From the NCBI RefSeq assembly GCF_901000735.1, contig NC_081541.1, positions 40,455,021 through 40,519,020 on the forward strand: a DNA stretch of 64,000 bases, in the 5' to 3' direction. Below, piece by piece: positions 36,168 through 46,578 of the stretch (positions are counted from its first letter, which is position 1; the number at the start of each line of letters is the position of its first letter). A model generated the notes under the pieces. That model was not told the DNA's origin and searched no databases. It was given only the letters and a program-made list of their open reading frames with translations. The DNA is from Corylus avellana. Lineage: Eukaryota; Streptophyta; Magnoliopsida; Fagales; Betulaceae. A program made the translations under genes and the position numbers.

Positions 36168-36405
36168 GAACATGTTTGAGATTGTATTTGAAAAATAAAG
36201 CTTTTAAGTCAAAAAGTGATTTTAGACAAAAGCTTCATTTTTAAGCTTTTGCCAAAAATACGTTTGGTCATTTTTAGGCTTTTTGAACCCTTAAAAGTAC
36301 TTTTAATCTTTTTTACCAAACGGTTTTTTTTTTTTTCAAACTGATTTTTTGAGTGTTAAATGCACTTTTAGTCCCCACAAATACACCCAAACAAGCCCTA
36401 ACAAG
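36168..36405. mobile_element. MITE of the 'TTAAGAATATGTTTGG' family, copy 2
   Basis: Starts TTAAGAACATGTTTGAGATT and ends AAACAAGCCCTAA. Internal blocks ('caaaagcttcatttttaagctttt', 'agtgttaaa.gcactttta') follow the same order as copy 1 at 19567-19815. Confidence 0.65.
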
Positions 36406-36413
36406 CCCTAAGG

Positions 36414-36661
36414 ATATGTTTGGTGTGCTGTGTGTGCATAATAGACCCTCTAAATATTTCATTGTTTGGTTGGTTTTGTATACCTGTGAGTATTATATTT
36501 GTTTTGTTGTAAATTAAAATTGTATTATAAGGGTGTTTTGAGAAATTTAATTATAATATGATTCTATTTACTAGTATATTGCACTATAGCAAACAATTGA
36601 ATATAAATAACTATTACTATTTCAATAGCTATTTTATTCTGTCTTCTTCATTTTTGATAAT

Positions 36662-36694
<33 letters not shown>

Positions 36695-36726
36695 CAATAC
36701 AATAGTAATTTAACATACCAAGCATG
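36414..36726. mobile_element. hAT-like MITE with 8-bp flanking duplication
   Basis: Ends ATATGTTTGGTGTG and CATACCAAGCATG are inverted repeats. Flanking 8-mers CCCTAAGG (36406-36413) and CCCTGAGG (36727-36734) match at 7 of 8, the length typical of hAT elements. A poly-T run of about 32 bases lies inside. Confidence 0.6.
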
Positions 36727-36933
36727 CCCTGAGGGTTAATGGTTTTAAACTTCATTGCAAAGGGTGAGATTATGGTTCAATTCAATTCAGAAATTGATGT
36801 ACATGAAACTTGTAAAATGCCCACTCTTGTGCCACAAAATCCAGGCTACAATCTCTCATCATTCTTGAAAGAGACTCTCCGAATGAGAGATCAGATTATC
36901 ATAAATAGACATTCTTATCATTCTATCTATAAA

Positions 36934-37298
36934 GAGGAATGATAGGGACCCAACTTTTTTGCCCAACAAAAGTCCAACTTTTGCCTTATTTTTTTTTAAA
37001 AAATAAAATAAAATAAAAAATGGAAAAAATGTTTAAAGCAACCCTATCTATTTTTTGTCTTTCTTTTATTTGGTATTTTTTTTCATAATAATGTCATTTT
37101 TTTAAGAAAATGTCATTATTATGAAGAAAAATACTATTTTTCATTTTTAAAAAAATACTAAATAAAAGAAATGCCAAAAATAGATAGGGTTGCTTCAGAC
37201 ATTTTTTCCATTTTTCATTTTGGTTTTTTTAGAAAAAAAAATAAAAGGTAAAAGTTGGACTTTTGTTGGGCAAAAAAGTTGGGCCTTTAGCATTTCTC
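36934..37298. mobile_element. Mutator-like foldback MITE, 365 bp, perfect 9-bp TSD
   Basis: The arms are inverted over about 150 bp each. The left contains CCCAACTTTTTTGCCCAAC and the right its exact complement, and the centre is 'ttcataataatg...cattattatgaa'. Left end GAGGAATGATAG, right end 'tttagcatttctc'. An identical 9-mer ATCTATAAA flanks both sides (36925-36933, 37299-37307). Confidence 0.9.
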
Positions 37299-37624
37299 AT
37301 CTATAAATACTAAGAAAATACCCAAAACAATTAAAGCAACAACTTACAACCGACTTAACCTATTATTATATTAATAGATAGCAAGAAGTTCCTCCCCAAT
37401 CCCAATCGTGTCTCTTATATCTCAATCTCAACCGGGATACTTGTTTGCCTAATTTCTTGATGTTTGTTCTTACTTTTGCACAATATTGTTCGTTTTGAGT
37501 CTATTTTTTGGGAGCCCACCCATTTTTGGGTTTATGTGTTTTTTTCCTTAAGATCTATTTTCTTTTCCTTTCGGATCAAGAACGGCAAGAATCTTCTCTT
37601 GTAACCATTTTTCTTAATCAATTA

Positions 37625-37625
<1 letters not shown>

Positions 37626-37663
<38 letters not shown>
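37626..37663 (+). repeat. (AAT)n microsatellite
   Basis: About 38 bases of near-perfect AAT trinucleotide repeat. Confidence 0.95.
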
Positions 37664-37665
<2 letters not shown>

Positions 37666-38035
37666 TGTTAAATTGGTTCCTGATTCAGCCACTTCAATGG
37701 TTGAATTTTGGGTGGTCAGTCATGGAGTCCAATTTTTTTTTTTTTCTTTACTATTTTTAGAGTAAATTTATAGTTACACTTGTTATTGTTTTACCTCTTA
37801 TTTATCTTTTATACAATTCTTTTTCAAATTTACGGTTAGATTTGTAGGACTCACATGTAAGTCTTACAAATTCAATGGTAGATTTTAAACAAAATATATG
37901 GATAAAGTTAGAAAGAGAAAGAAAAATAACATTTCTCTTACAATTAATAATGATCATGTCGGAAAAATAGCCAGAATTTATAAAGAATTATTTGTTACAT
38001 AGGCATTAAGAAATTATTTGTCACTCTTTTGAATA

Positions 38036-38081
38036 GGGGTGTCAAGGNNNNNNNNNNNNNNNNNNNNTTTTTTTGACACCC
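38036..38081. mobile_element. Inverted-repeat element interrupted by an assembly gap
   Basis: AGGGGTGTCAA before the gap and TTGACACCCCT after it are exact complements. The interior is replaced by 20 N at 38048-38067. AGGGGTGTCAA termini are common in plant inverted-repeat transposons, so the gap probably hides the body of one. Confidence 0.6.
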
Positions 38082-38327
38082 CTACTATAACCATTAACTA
38101 TTTAACCGTTAACTGTAATCACCTTGACACTCCTACCTTGACACTCCTACTTTTGAATCCACGTCAAATTATTAGTCACAACCTTAAATCAGGAACACCA
38201 ATTTAGCTTTCTTTCTTTTCTTTTTTTTTTCTAAAAGGAATAAAAGGTCTTTGTAGACTTGTTCAAGTTATAGTCTTACGTGGCAGAAACCCATTGGTTG
38301 AGTAGTCGTCGACACAAAACACGTTGG

Positions 38328-38335
38328 TATAAAAA
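38328..38335 (+). promoter_or_regulatory. Candidate TATA box of the SEC61 beta gene
   Basis: TATAAAAA at this position is followed by a leader-like stretch rich in GAAAG and TCTTC. It is about 1.2 kb from the start codon because a 5' untranslated intron lies between. Confidence 0.45.
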
Positions 38336-39560
38336 TCGTCAAAGGAAAGAATCGGTGCATTCATCCCAAGCAGAGTCAAAAGCCGTTCTCTCTTCTTCAA
38401 AGGCGGCCGAGTTCCGAATCACTGAGTCGACTCAGGCGAGTTTTCTCTCCCTCTTTTGGCATTTGCTATTCAAATCTCATGCATGTAGAATTTTTGATTC
38501 CCGATTATTTTGAATATGTATCCGATGCGCGCGGTTATAGATCCGATCTATGGCATGAAATCTTCAATCTCTTCTGGGATCTTGTTTGAGATTTGGCTTT
38601 TCGTGCACTTTCGTTCCAGATCCAACTTTTCTAGTGCGATTTGGAGATCTAGGGCTTTAGAATTAGCTAGATAGGAATGTTTTATGTTGAATATGTTTGC
38701 TTCTTCTTCTTCTGGTCTATTTTCTAAAATATTTTCGTTGTTGATGGATTCTATTGCAATTCTCTTTAAATTCGTTGCTATTTTGATTTTTAATCAATTT
38801 TTGTTTTATCATTGTTTGGAATTTCGTGTAAACCAAGCGATTCATCGCTTTTTGCATGCAAAAGCAATTTGTTGGCGTTATTTTTCTTAAACTGATTCAA
38901 ATTTTGTACATACATGAATAAATGTTTGAGTTGTATGTGATCGATATCCAATTGCGAGGCTTGTTGTTGTTTAAAAAATATAAATAAATTATTCAACCCT
39001 AGATTTAGAAATTTAGGTTCTTTTGGTGCAACTGGCATGGTATATTAGAGTAAATTCTCCCCTTTCTGGTAATATTTTCTTGGTTTCTCACTAAGCATGT
39101 TTTAATTTTGTGGAAGATTCAGTGAAAAATGAGAAAATGTCTTCCATTTGAAAACTGTTCTGCATGCGTAGTCAGAGTTGAGTTTTTTTCGCAGCATTTT
39201 TCAAAAGCTTTGAAGCATTCTATGGTTGAATAATATATGCACCAATTTGTACAAATAGTGTACTTGTAATTTTGAGAATTAATTGTAATCACTGAAAAGA
39301 ATGACAAAACAAAAAAAAGAAACAAAGCCAATATTATCAATTTGCAGTATTACATTGGTTTGGGTTGCCAAAAGACTGCTTGCACTTGAAGATTCCGTTG
39401 CAAAATACTGAAAGAAATAGCAAACTGCTCTCTATTATGCTCATGCTTGACTGAGCAATGCTGCGATTGTTTTCAGAGTATTTTAGCCTATATAACTTGT
39501 GTAGCTCCGTTTGTGAGATATTGAAGATCTCGCTAAATCTTTCGAATGACTCTTGCAGAA

Positions 39561-39809
39561 ATGGCGTTGGGCGGACCAGCTCCCCCTAGGGGAAGTGCAG
39601 CAGCTACTGCAAGCATGCGCAGGAGGAGGACCACAACTGGTGGGGCCTCCGGAGGGGCAGCCGGGACTATGCTCCAGTTTTACACGGATGACGCCCCAGG
39701 CCTCAAGATCTCTCCGAATGTTGTCCTTGTCATGAGCATTGGCTTCATTGCCTTCGTTGCCATCCTTCATGTCATGGGTAAACTGTACTTTGTGAAAAGA
39801 GAGGCATAG
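39561..39809 (+). CDS. SEC61B: SEC61 beta subunit of the ER protein translocon
   Basis: An 82-residue protein in one coding exon. The small tail-anchored subunit sits in the endoplasmic reticulum membrane with SEC61 alpha and gamma and supports co-translational import. Visible features: an N-terminal Ala/Gly/Arg-rich cytosolic stretch ([15 protein letters not shown], residues 18-32), the family block [20 protein letters not shown] (40-59), one membrane helix (about 53-72) and a short basic C-terminus (FVKREA). The length is typical. The start is the ATG three bases after a splice acceptor (TCTTGCAG), so the leader is spliced. A likely first exon lies near 38360-38435. The upstream in-frame ATG at 39546 belongs to the intron. 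Confidence 0.97.
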   Translation: MALGGPAPPRGSAAATASMRRRRTTTGGASGGAAGTMLQFYTDDAPGLKISPNVVLVMSIGFIAFVAILHVMGKLYFVKREA

Positions 39810-41721
39810 TAGGGCACTGACCAAAATGATAGAGAATTCAATGTGGTGAATTTTGGGTTTTGAACGAATAAGTAGTTATGTTAAGTGATGAAAGGTTGAC
39901 CTTTCAATTTATTAACTTCTTTAATGGTTGAAACAGCTGTAGTTTGTCTTTGTTTCTGTTTATTAGAGGCAAAGGTTTCTGCAACATTCTGCTGGTGTTA
40001 ACGTCACTTGTCCTTTAAAATGAGAATACAGTCATTGCAAAGCATTCATTTTCATTGCTACTATTGATTGGCATCATATGCTTAAGCATAGTTGGGTTAT
40101 GCGAATATGATTTACATTTGAAGAGTAATGTTATTTAGTAAATTGTTATACAATTTGATGATATATGTCATTCTAATTATATGACGTTGTATAGCAGTAC
40201 TCTGTTAATTGAGGAAAAATTTTGCACTTCTACAACATTATTAGTGGTGTGATATATATATATATATTAGGTCATGGTTATTGATAGCCACTTATGGCTG
40301 CCATGTTTATTTTCAGAATCTATTCTTTATGTACTTAATGTTGTGAAGATGACAAGCTGAAATGAGGGTTGCCCTCATCATGGCAACATTGCTTCAACTG
40401 ACCTTAGATGTCGCTTGAAGCATTTGCCGTTTTTTACCAGCAACCTTTGATCTGATTGGCAAAAATGGCCCCAATACCCATTAGAAGAGGATCAAGTGTA
40501 ATGTTTTCCTGCTAATGCGAAAAAAATGAGAGGTAAAGTATTAATGTGCAACCTCTCTCTTTACTAGAAGACGAAGTATCAATCGAAAGCATCTTCTTGA
40601 AATTATAGATCACTTCCATGAAAAATGTAAAAATAAAAGTCATGCACTGTTAGAATTTGCAATTGGCATGTTACATGTTGAGCAAAGATAGAAAATCGTG
40701 GGTATTTTATCACCAAACAAGGGGCCTAGGATCGAATTGTGTACACCAAAGGAGAGGAGAGCCTGGAGAGGAGTTTAAAGAGATGGATTGAAGTAGAAGG
40801 AAACATCCGGGGCTATAAATGAGAAATGATATTTATTACAACTATGTTGATGTAACAGTAAATATCAGCCATTGATTTTTATTTTTACAAGCTTATGTTG
40901 ATCCAAATGTTAATTTTCACTATCACATCATCATAGTTTCATGACAAAAATATAAAAGCCTACTAAATAGCATTACTTATTGTCAATAGCATCAGCAAAA
41001 GTAGTAATTAGGAAATTTAAGAAGATTAAATCCAAAACTAATTGTCTTGCCACATTTTGGATTGAGAATAGGGTAAATCCGAACACATCAAACAAAGCCT
41101 AAGAATTTGTTTGATTTCGCATAAAGTGCTTTTTTTCTTTTTTTAAGGTGGGATTGAGAAGAGAAGCTACGAAGAAGAGTACAAGAATAGAAGGCTTTTA
41201 AATGTGGGATTGAGATTCAACGCAATTGTTTGCTCATTTTGCTTGTAATTTAGACAAGTAATTGTAAGATGACCCTTATGGAGGCCAACCTACCTGGGCA
41301 GGTGTTTGGGTAGCCAAGACCTACTTGGATAGGGGGTCTTCTCACAATAACCCGTCTGAAGGTGTGAGATAGCGATGAAAAATGATTTATATAGATGAGA
41401 AATATAAACCATTTTACGCCGCATGAAGGGTTAACTATTAGTATACATCGCGTCAAACACTAAAAAATAAAATAAATAATAATAATAAAGGCAAAACCTT
41501 TTCTAAGAAAAAATATATTAGGCCCAAATAAATGGGCCCAAGTGTCAACTGCTCAAGAAGAACCAAATAGTTGGGAATTCTCTCTGTTTCTGCACAAGTG
41601 GCTAACATAACAAAGATTTGGATATAAGAGGAATCAGAGACATTGAATTCAAAAAGAACTGAAACAACAGAAACGCAAAAAGCCCAAGAAAATGATGATA
41701 TGATGGGATAGAATCCTCCCC
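39810..41721. other. Intergenic, no gene seen
   Basis: The first 200-300 bases are probably the SEC61 beta 3' untranslated region. The rest has simple repeats ((TA)n at about 40253-40267) and short foldbacks (about 40845-40990) but no coding frame. Confidence 0.5.
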
Positions 41722-43202
41722 ATGCAAACCCGCCATGAATTGATCAACTCCATCTCCATGGCTCTCTCTCACTACAACCACTGCAGCTATTCCAAGATAA
41801 CGAAGGCTCCGCCTTCAGAGGATTCCTCTGAAGGCTGTCCAGCGTGGAGCATGAGCTCTATTACGGCCGTCTTGCCGGAATCTCCATCACCCACTTGCAG
41901 CGCCGCCGCCTCCTCCTCCAGCCCTCGGGACTCTCAAGTCCCCATTGAGTCTTCTGATGCAAGAAACCTGCAGGTATTTAGGAGTTTGATTTTGTTTGTT
42001 GTTGGGCTTCAACAGACTGTCTTAATTTGTTTCTTGATTTGTATAGATTTTGAAAACGATGGATATATTATGCATGACCCTTTTGAATCTTGCAAGATTT
42101 GATTGTCTCTGTTTATTGTTGGGTTTTGCCGAAGTTGATCTCTTTTCGCTTTTTAATGAATTAGAGCACTAGTAAGTAGTAACAGACACCTTATAACCGA
42201 GACGAGAAGTGTTAGGAAGCCAAACAAATGAACCAAGAAAAATTTTCAAACTAATGTGGCAAAAGTTTTAAATTTAAAAAAAAAAAGAAAAATGTAATTC
42301 TCTTTCCATTGTCTACCACTCATTGTCTGCCACATCAATTTGAAAATTTTTCTGTATTCATTTGTTTAGCTCTCTATCACTTCTCAACCGAGACATGCTA
42401 CATATCATTCTCTCTACCATCTTTCAACCATCTCTTTTTGTAAATCTAATGGATTCATAATTGGATTTGTAGACTCATATAGGTCCCACAAAAATTCAAT
42501 GGTAGATTCACTCATTCACTATACATAAATGGTTGAAAGATGGTTGAAGGAATGGTTTTTATCATTTCTCCCCTATAACCCATTCCCCTCTTTATATATA
42601 GGAAAAATCTCAAAAAAATCATAAAAAGTCACGCAACTTCCCTATTGTTCCCTATACATTGGGAATGCTACAATGTTACCCAATGTGTAAGGAACCAAAA
42701 GAGCTTTCCTATAAATTATTTTAATATAAATATTTCTATTTCCTCTCCTCTTTCATCCTTTTGCCTTTTATTAAGGATTATGTTGAGATTTTGTAAAAAG
42801 TATGGAACTTGTATTTTGTAAAGAAATAATATTTTAATGATATAAAAAAAAATAAAAATAAAATAAGGAATTGAAGCTATTGTGAAATATATTTGGATAG
42901 ATAAATAAAAAGTAATTTTGTTCCTAAAACTTATGAAAAATTAAAAGGAAACTGTTGCTACTTGCTAGTGCTCTTTTATAGATAACAAAATAGATGTCTT
43001 TGCTTTGCAATCTCTCTCTCTCTTTTTGATGAATACATATTTCTGATGAGAATGTCTTTGTTTCTTGATTTGTTATAAGAGTCTGTTTCATTCAATTCTC
43101 AGAGACAAACTTCTTGTAATGAAATAGAAAAATGGATGGAGAATGCCAAAACATTTTCCCATTTTCGTCACCCCTTCTTGCATAACAACAACCATTTCAA
43201 AG

Positions 43203-43239
<37 letters not shown>

Positions 43240-43514
43240 TGAGCTTCTTCAAAGGATGGTGTTGTTAAACTCATGTGTATGCAGCTCCTGATCAAGAAGT
43301 TTCCAGCCTGATTTCATCTCCAGTAGCATGCGCTAACACCATATTCGGAGCCTCCGAAGCCGGAAGCCTCAACAATGGACGCCACAAATTGGTGAGCCGC
43401 CACAAACCTTACCATGCTTTTTTGGATGAACTCAAGAGGCAGGAGCTTCAAGCTCAGATTGACGCATGGAAGAAAGCCAAATATCAGAAACTCGTGCACA
43501 AGTGAGATATCAAA

Positions 43515-43552
<38 letters not shown>

Positions 43553-44662
43553 CTCTCTGTGATATTCAAGAGAGATTTTAATTAAGCATGTTCTGGCAGA
43601 CTGGAAAGGAAAGAAGCTGTTATCAATGAATGGGAGTTGAAGAATACCAAGAAGGCCATGGAGGAGATGAAGAATTATGAGGTATGGAAAAAAGGGAAAT
43701 GTTGAGTATTCTTCTAGTGTTCTCTTGGTGTCCTCCCAATTGTGATGTGATTTTTAAAATTATCGTTGAATTTGAGATTATGATCATTATTAACTTTTAA
43801 TCTATTGGTGATTTTAAAAGGTACATCACAGTTGGAAGGGCACCAAGAGAACACTAGGAGAACACCTAACATTTTCCTATGAAAAATATATTTATTTTTA
43901 ATGTTCTTTTTAATCAAAATTATTATGTCGCTAATCTATATTTATAACAGATTTTAGAGTTTAATCATCTAAATGATGGATGGCCTTTTTTTTTTTTTTT
44001 TTCTAAATAAAAAAGGGTAAGTATGAGAAACCAATTGTGGTTATCCTACCTGAGCGTGACCATGGTAGCACCTACCTGCTGGGAGCCTTACAGGAGGGGC
44101 CTAGACAATGGGAACCACAGGCATTTCCTCAAGTTTGACTGAATCATAGCTTGACCCAGCCTCACCAAGATATCATTAGAAATCAAGGTGGTTAATATTA
44201 ATCAAACATATAGATGACCTTGTTTCATTTACAAAATGGGATGAAATATGGCATGGTACATACTTTAGAGAGCCCAAGCCCAACTATGCTCGAAAAATTG
44301 CTTGAACAAGTGTTCAGGCAACTCGAAACTTGTTAATCCGGGCCTTATTGGAAGCCTAATAACACACAAGATCATCACCATAAGAAATCGCAGATTATTT
44401 TAAAGATCTTTTTTTTTTCTTTTTTTTTTTTCTTCTTTTTCCTCTCATCATTCCTTGTTGGCAGAGCAAGCTGGAGAGAAAACGCTCCAAGGCATTGGCG
44501 AAGACAAACAAGAGAATAAGCAGAGTCAAGAACGAGGCAAGCAGGAAGAAATCAAAGGCGAGACGATCAACAATTGACGAGATATCAGCAGTTTCAAAAT
44601 ATTATGAGAAGATCCGAGCCACCAAAAGTTTTCTATTGCTCGAGCTTAGGAAGTTCTTTTAG
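41722..44662 (+). CDS. Remorin-like protein (C-terminal remorin domain)
   Basis: Five exons, 41722-41973, 43103-43202, 43285-43501, 43600-43681 and 44465-44662, join in frame to 282 residues, all with GT-AG junctions. Exon 2 (100 bp) is needed because exon 1 (phase 0) cannot join directly to exon 3 (phase 1). The N-terminus is Ser/Pro-rich and probably disordered. The C-terminal ~120 residues match the remorin pattern: IDAWKKAKYQKL, KEAVINEWE, ESKLERKRSKALAKTNKRI, then a Lys/Arg-rich coiled coil and KIRATKSFL near the end. Remorins are plant-specific plasma-membrane nanodomain scaffolds with roles in symbiosis, plasmodesmata and defence. Membrane attachment normally comes from the C-terminal anchor. 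Here the last residues (FLLLELRKFF) are hydrophobic, without the Gly/Pro/Cys seen in many. Subgroup not decided. Confidence 0.88.
42204..42385. mobile_element. Mutator-like MITE, 182 bp, in intron 1 of the remorin-like gene
   Basis: Ends GAGAAGTGTTAGGAAGCC and the complement of GAGAAGTGATAGAGAGC. The arms share 'aaacaaatga' and 'aaaaattttcaaa'. A perfect 9-bp repeat AACCGAGAC flanks it (42195-42203, 42386-42394). Confidence 0.88.
42405..42580. repeat. Second foldback repeat in intron 1 of the remorin-like gene
   Basis: 'accatctttcaaccatc' at about 42418 pairs with 'ggttgaaagatggttgaagg' at about 42532, with 'aaattcaatggtagattcact' towards the middle. It starts 10 bases after the duplication of the neighbouring element. 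No clear flanking duplication was found. Confidence 0.5.
43206..43235 (+). repeat. (CT)n microsatellite beside a splice donor
   Basis: About 30 bases of CT repeat starting two bases after the donor of exon 2. Another CT run (43521-43547) follows exon 3. Both lie in introns of the remorin-like gene. Confidence 0.9.
43694..43877. mobile_element. Foldback MITE in intron 4 of the remorin-like gene
   Basis: The left arm (GGGAAATGTTGAG, 'tagtgttctcttggtg') and right arm (complement: GGAAAATGTTAGG, 'tagtgttctcttggtg') pair well. The centre carries the same TTTTAAAA-bounded core as the GAGTAAT family. The flanks TATGGAAAA and TATGAAAAA are similar but not clean. It begins 12 bases after the exon 4 donor. 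Confidence 0.65.
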
Positions 44663-45065
44663 TTCAAAGAAATGCTATAATCCGTCCTTTTATCCCTTTA
44701 AAATTGATTTGATTTTAAAATTAATATTAGATCAAATTTTAATTACTTTTAAATATTGATCTAATACTGATTTTAAAATTCATATCAACAATAAAGAATA
44801 CAAATATAGTATATAACATTTTACTCAAATTACTCATTAGTTCATATTCAATCATATTCAATACATCACCGTATGACAATTACACCCAACCGTTGGTTCT
44901 GGTGGCATTACCATTCTTTGCCCTTTGAAGAAAAGGACAAACACTTCATTCATATTTTCTCTTTGTTTATTACCCAAGTCAGAATTTTTTCGAGGTACTT
45001 TTGCTTCAATAAAAAAAACATTCACCTTTGTTACTTTTCGAGACTATCAATAATGTTATCCTGAT
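44663..45065. other. Downstream of the remorin-like gene, no gene seen
   Basis: Contains a short foldback (about 44700-44790, 'gattttaaaattaatattagatcaa' and its complement) and otherwise nothing recognised. Confidence 0.5.
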
Positions 45066-46190
45066 TAGCAATTTTTGACAAACTCGTGAACTCAACACAA
45101 ATTCAATACGAAATTAAAAAATTAGAGCTGAAGAGTTTAACTCGTTTAATTAAATGAGTCTAGTTATAGTTGACCTATATAATCTTATATTAATGCCTTG
45201 ATACAACTCAAATCCGACACGCAACATAATGACTAGCAATTTTTGACATGACTCGTAAACCCGACACGAACCCAATATAAAACTAAAGGATTATGGTTGA
45301 AAAGTCTAATCCATTTAATTAAATGTATCGAGTTATAGTTGACATATATAATCTTATACATATACTTTGACACAACCTAACACATGACATAATGATTATC
45401 AATTTTTTATATGAGCCGCAAACCTGTCATAAACTCAATACAAAAATTGAAGATTAAAGTTGAAGAGTTTGACACGTTTAATTAAATTGGTCGGGTTATA
45501 GTAAGCTTATATAATCTTACACTTATGCCTTAACATGACCCAAACCCGACACGCGACATAATGGCTAGCAATTTTTGACATGACTCTTGAACTCAACATA
45601 AACCAAAGACAAAAAGATTATGGTTGAAAGTTTAACTCGTTTAATTGAATGGGTCAATTTTCACACGACTTAAACCAGACATAATGACTAACAATTTTTC
45701 ACATGACCCACAAAACTGACACAAAACCAATACAAAATTGAATAATACTAGACATCCCAACACTTTTTTCCAAATTCATTTTCCCAAATCATCTAGTCCA
45801 TTAAATAAATAATTTTTTTTTTTTTTTCTTAAATGAATAAGGTGTCCAGATTATTTGGAAAAGGGAATTTGGAAAAATGTGTTGGAATGCCTAGCAGCCC
45901 TCTGCAAAATTAGAGGGTTATAGTTAATGAGCCTAACTTGTTTAATTAAATTGGTCGAGTTATAGTTGATATATATAATTTTATACCTATATTTCGACAC
46001 AATTCGAACCCAACATACGACATAAGGACCAACAATTTTTAACATGTCCCACGAACCCGACACAAACTCAATACAAAATTAGAAGGTTAAGATTAAAAAA
46101 TTAGACACGTTTAATTAAATAGATCAAATTAGGTTCAACTTATATAGTTTTATTTACTCTTTGACAAGATCTGAACCCAATACACAAACA
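45066..46190 (+). repeat. Satellite-like tandem array, ~165-bp unit, about 6 copies
   Basis: Units start near 45066, 45234, 45397, 45566, 45689 (short) and 46029, each beginning 'tagcaatttttgacatgac' and containing 'cccgacacgaacccaatac', 'gtttaattaaat' and 'agttatagttgac.tatataatctta'. The array is interrupted by a foldback element at 45742-45904. Diverged copies of the same family are at 21150-21470. Confidence 0.85.
45742..45904. mobile_element. Foldback MITE inserted in the tandem array
   Basis: 'ctagacatcccaacac' near the left end pairs with 'gtgttggaatgcctag' near the right, with 'ccaaattc' and 'gaatttgg' further in. The flanks CAAAATTGA (45733-45741) and CAAAATTAG (45905-45913) agree at 7 of 9. 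Because the array unit is known from its neighbours, the pre-insertion site can be read directly. Confidence 0.6.
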
Positions 46191-46578
46191 TGAACTTGAT
46201 GATGTAGTAATAAAAATCAACCATTGAATTAGCACTTGTGAGAAAAATAAAAAATCAAAGATTAATTTTCATTACTACGTCATCCGAATTGTATAACAAT
46301 CTACTAAAAAGCATTAATCCTCTTTACCTTCCCTTCCCTTGGAAGTTTAACCAGACGGTTCTAACATGTAGCATTTACACATCTAGTGTTTCAGGCGATA
46401 AAGAAACAATTACATGACGCTATAACCAAAAGCTTGGAAGTTTGAAAGCAAAAATATTTACAACTATCCATTAAATACAATTGTAAGAATATTGAATACT
46501 ACATACAATGGATTTAATTGCTTTAACTAGTTAAAGTACATAATTGTCCTGTCTTTGATAATCAAATGCTGCAAAGAA

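Noticed and set aside
39546..39560. ATG at 39546 as start of SEC61 beta
   Set aside because: It lies before the splice acceptor TCTTGCAG, so it is probably intronic. The conserved start MALGGPAP follows directly after the acceptor.
44020..44190. Possible RNA gene or tRNA-like sequence in intron 4 of the remorin-like gene
   Set aside because: It is GC-richer with some inverted segments, but I could not find A and B boxes in order or a cloverleaf.
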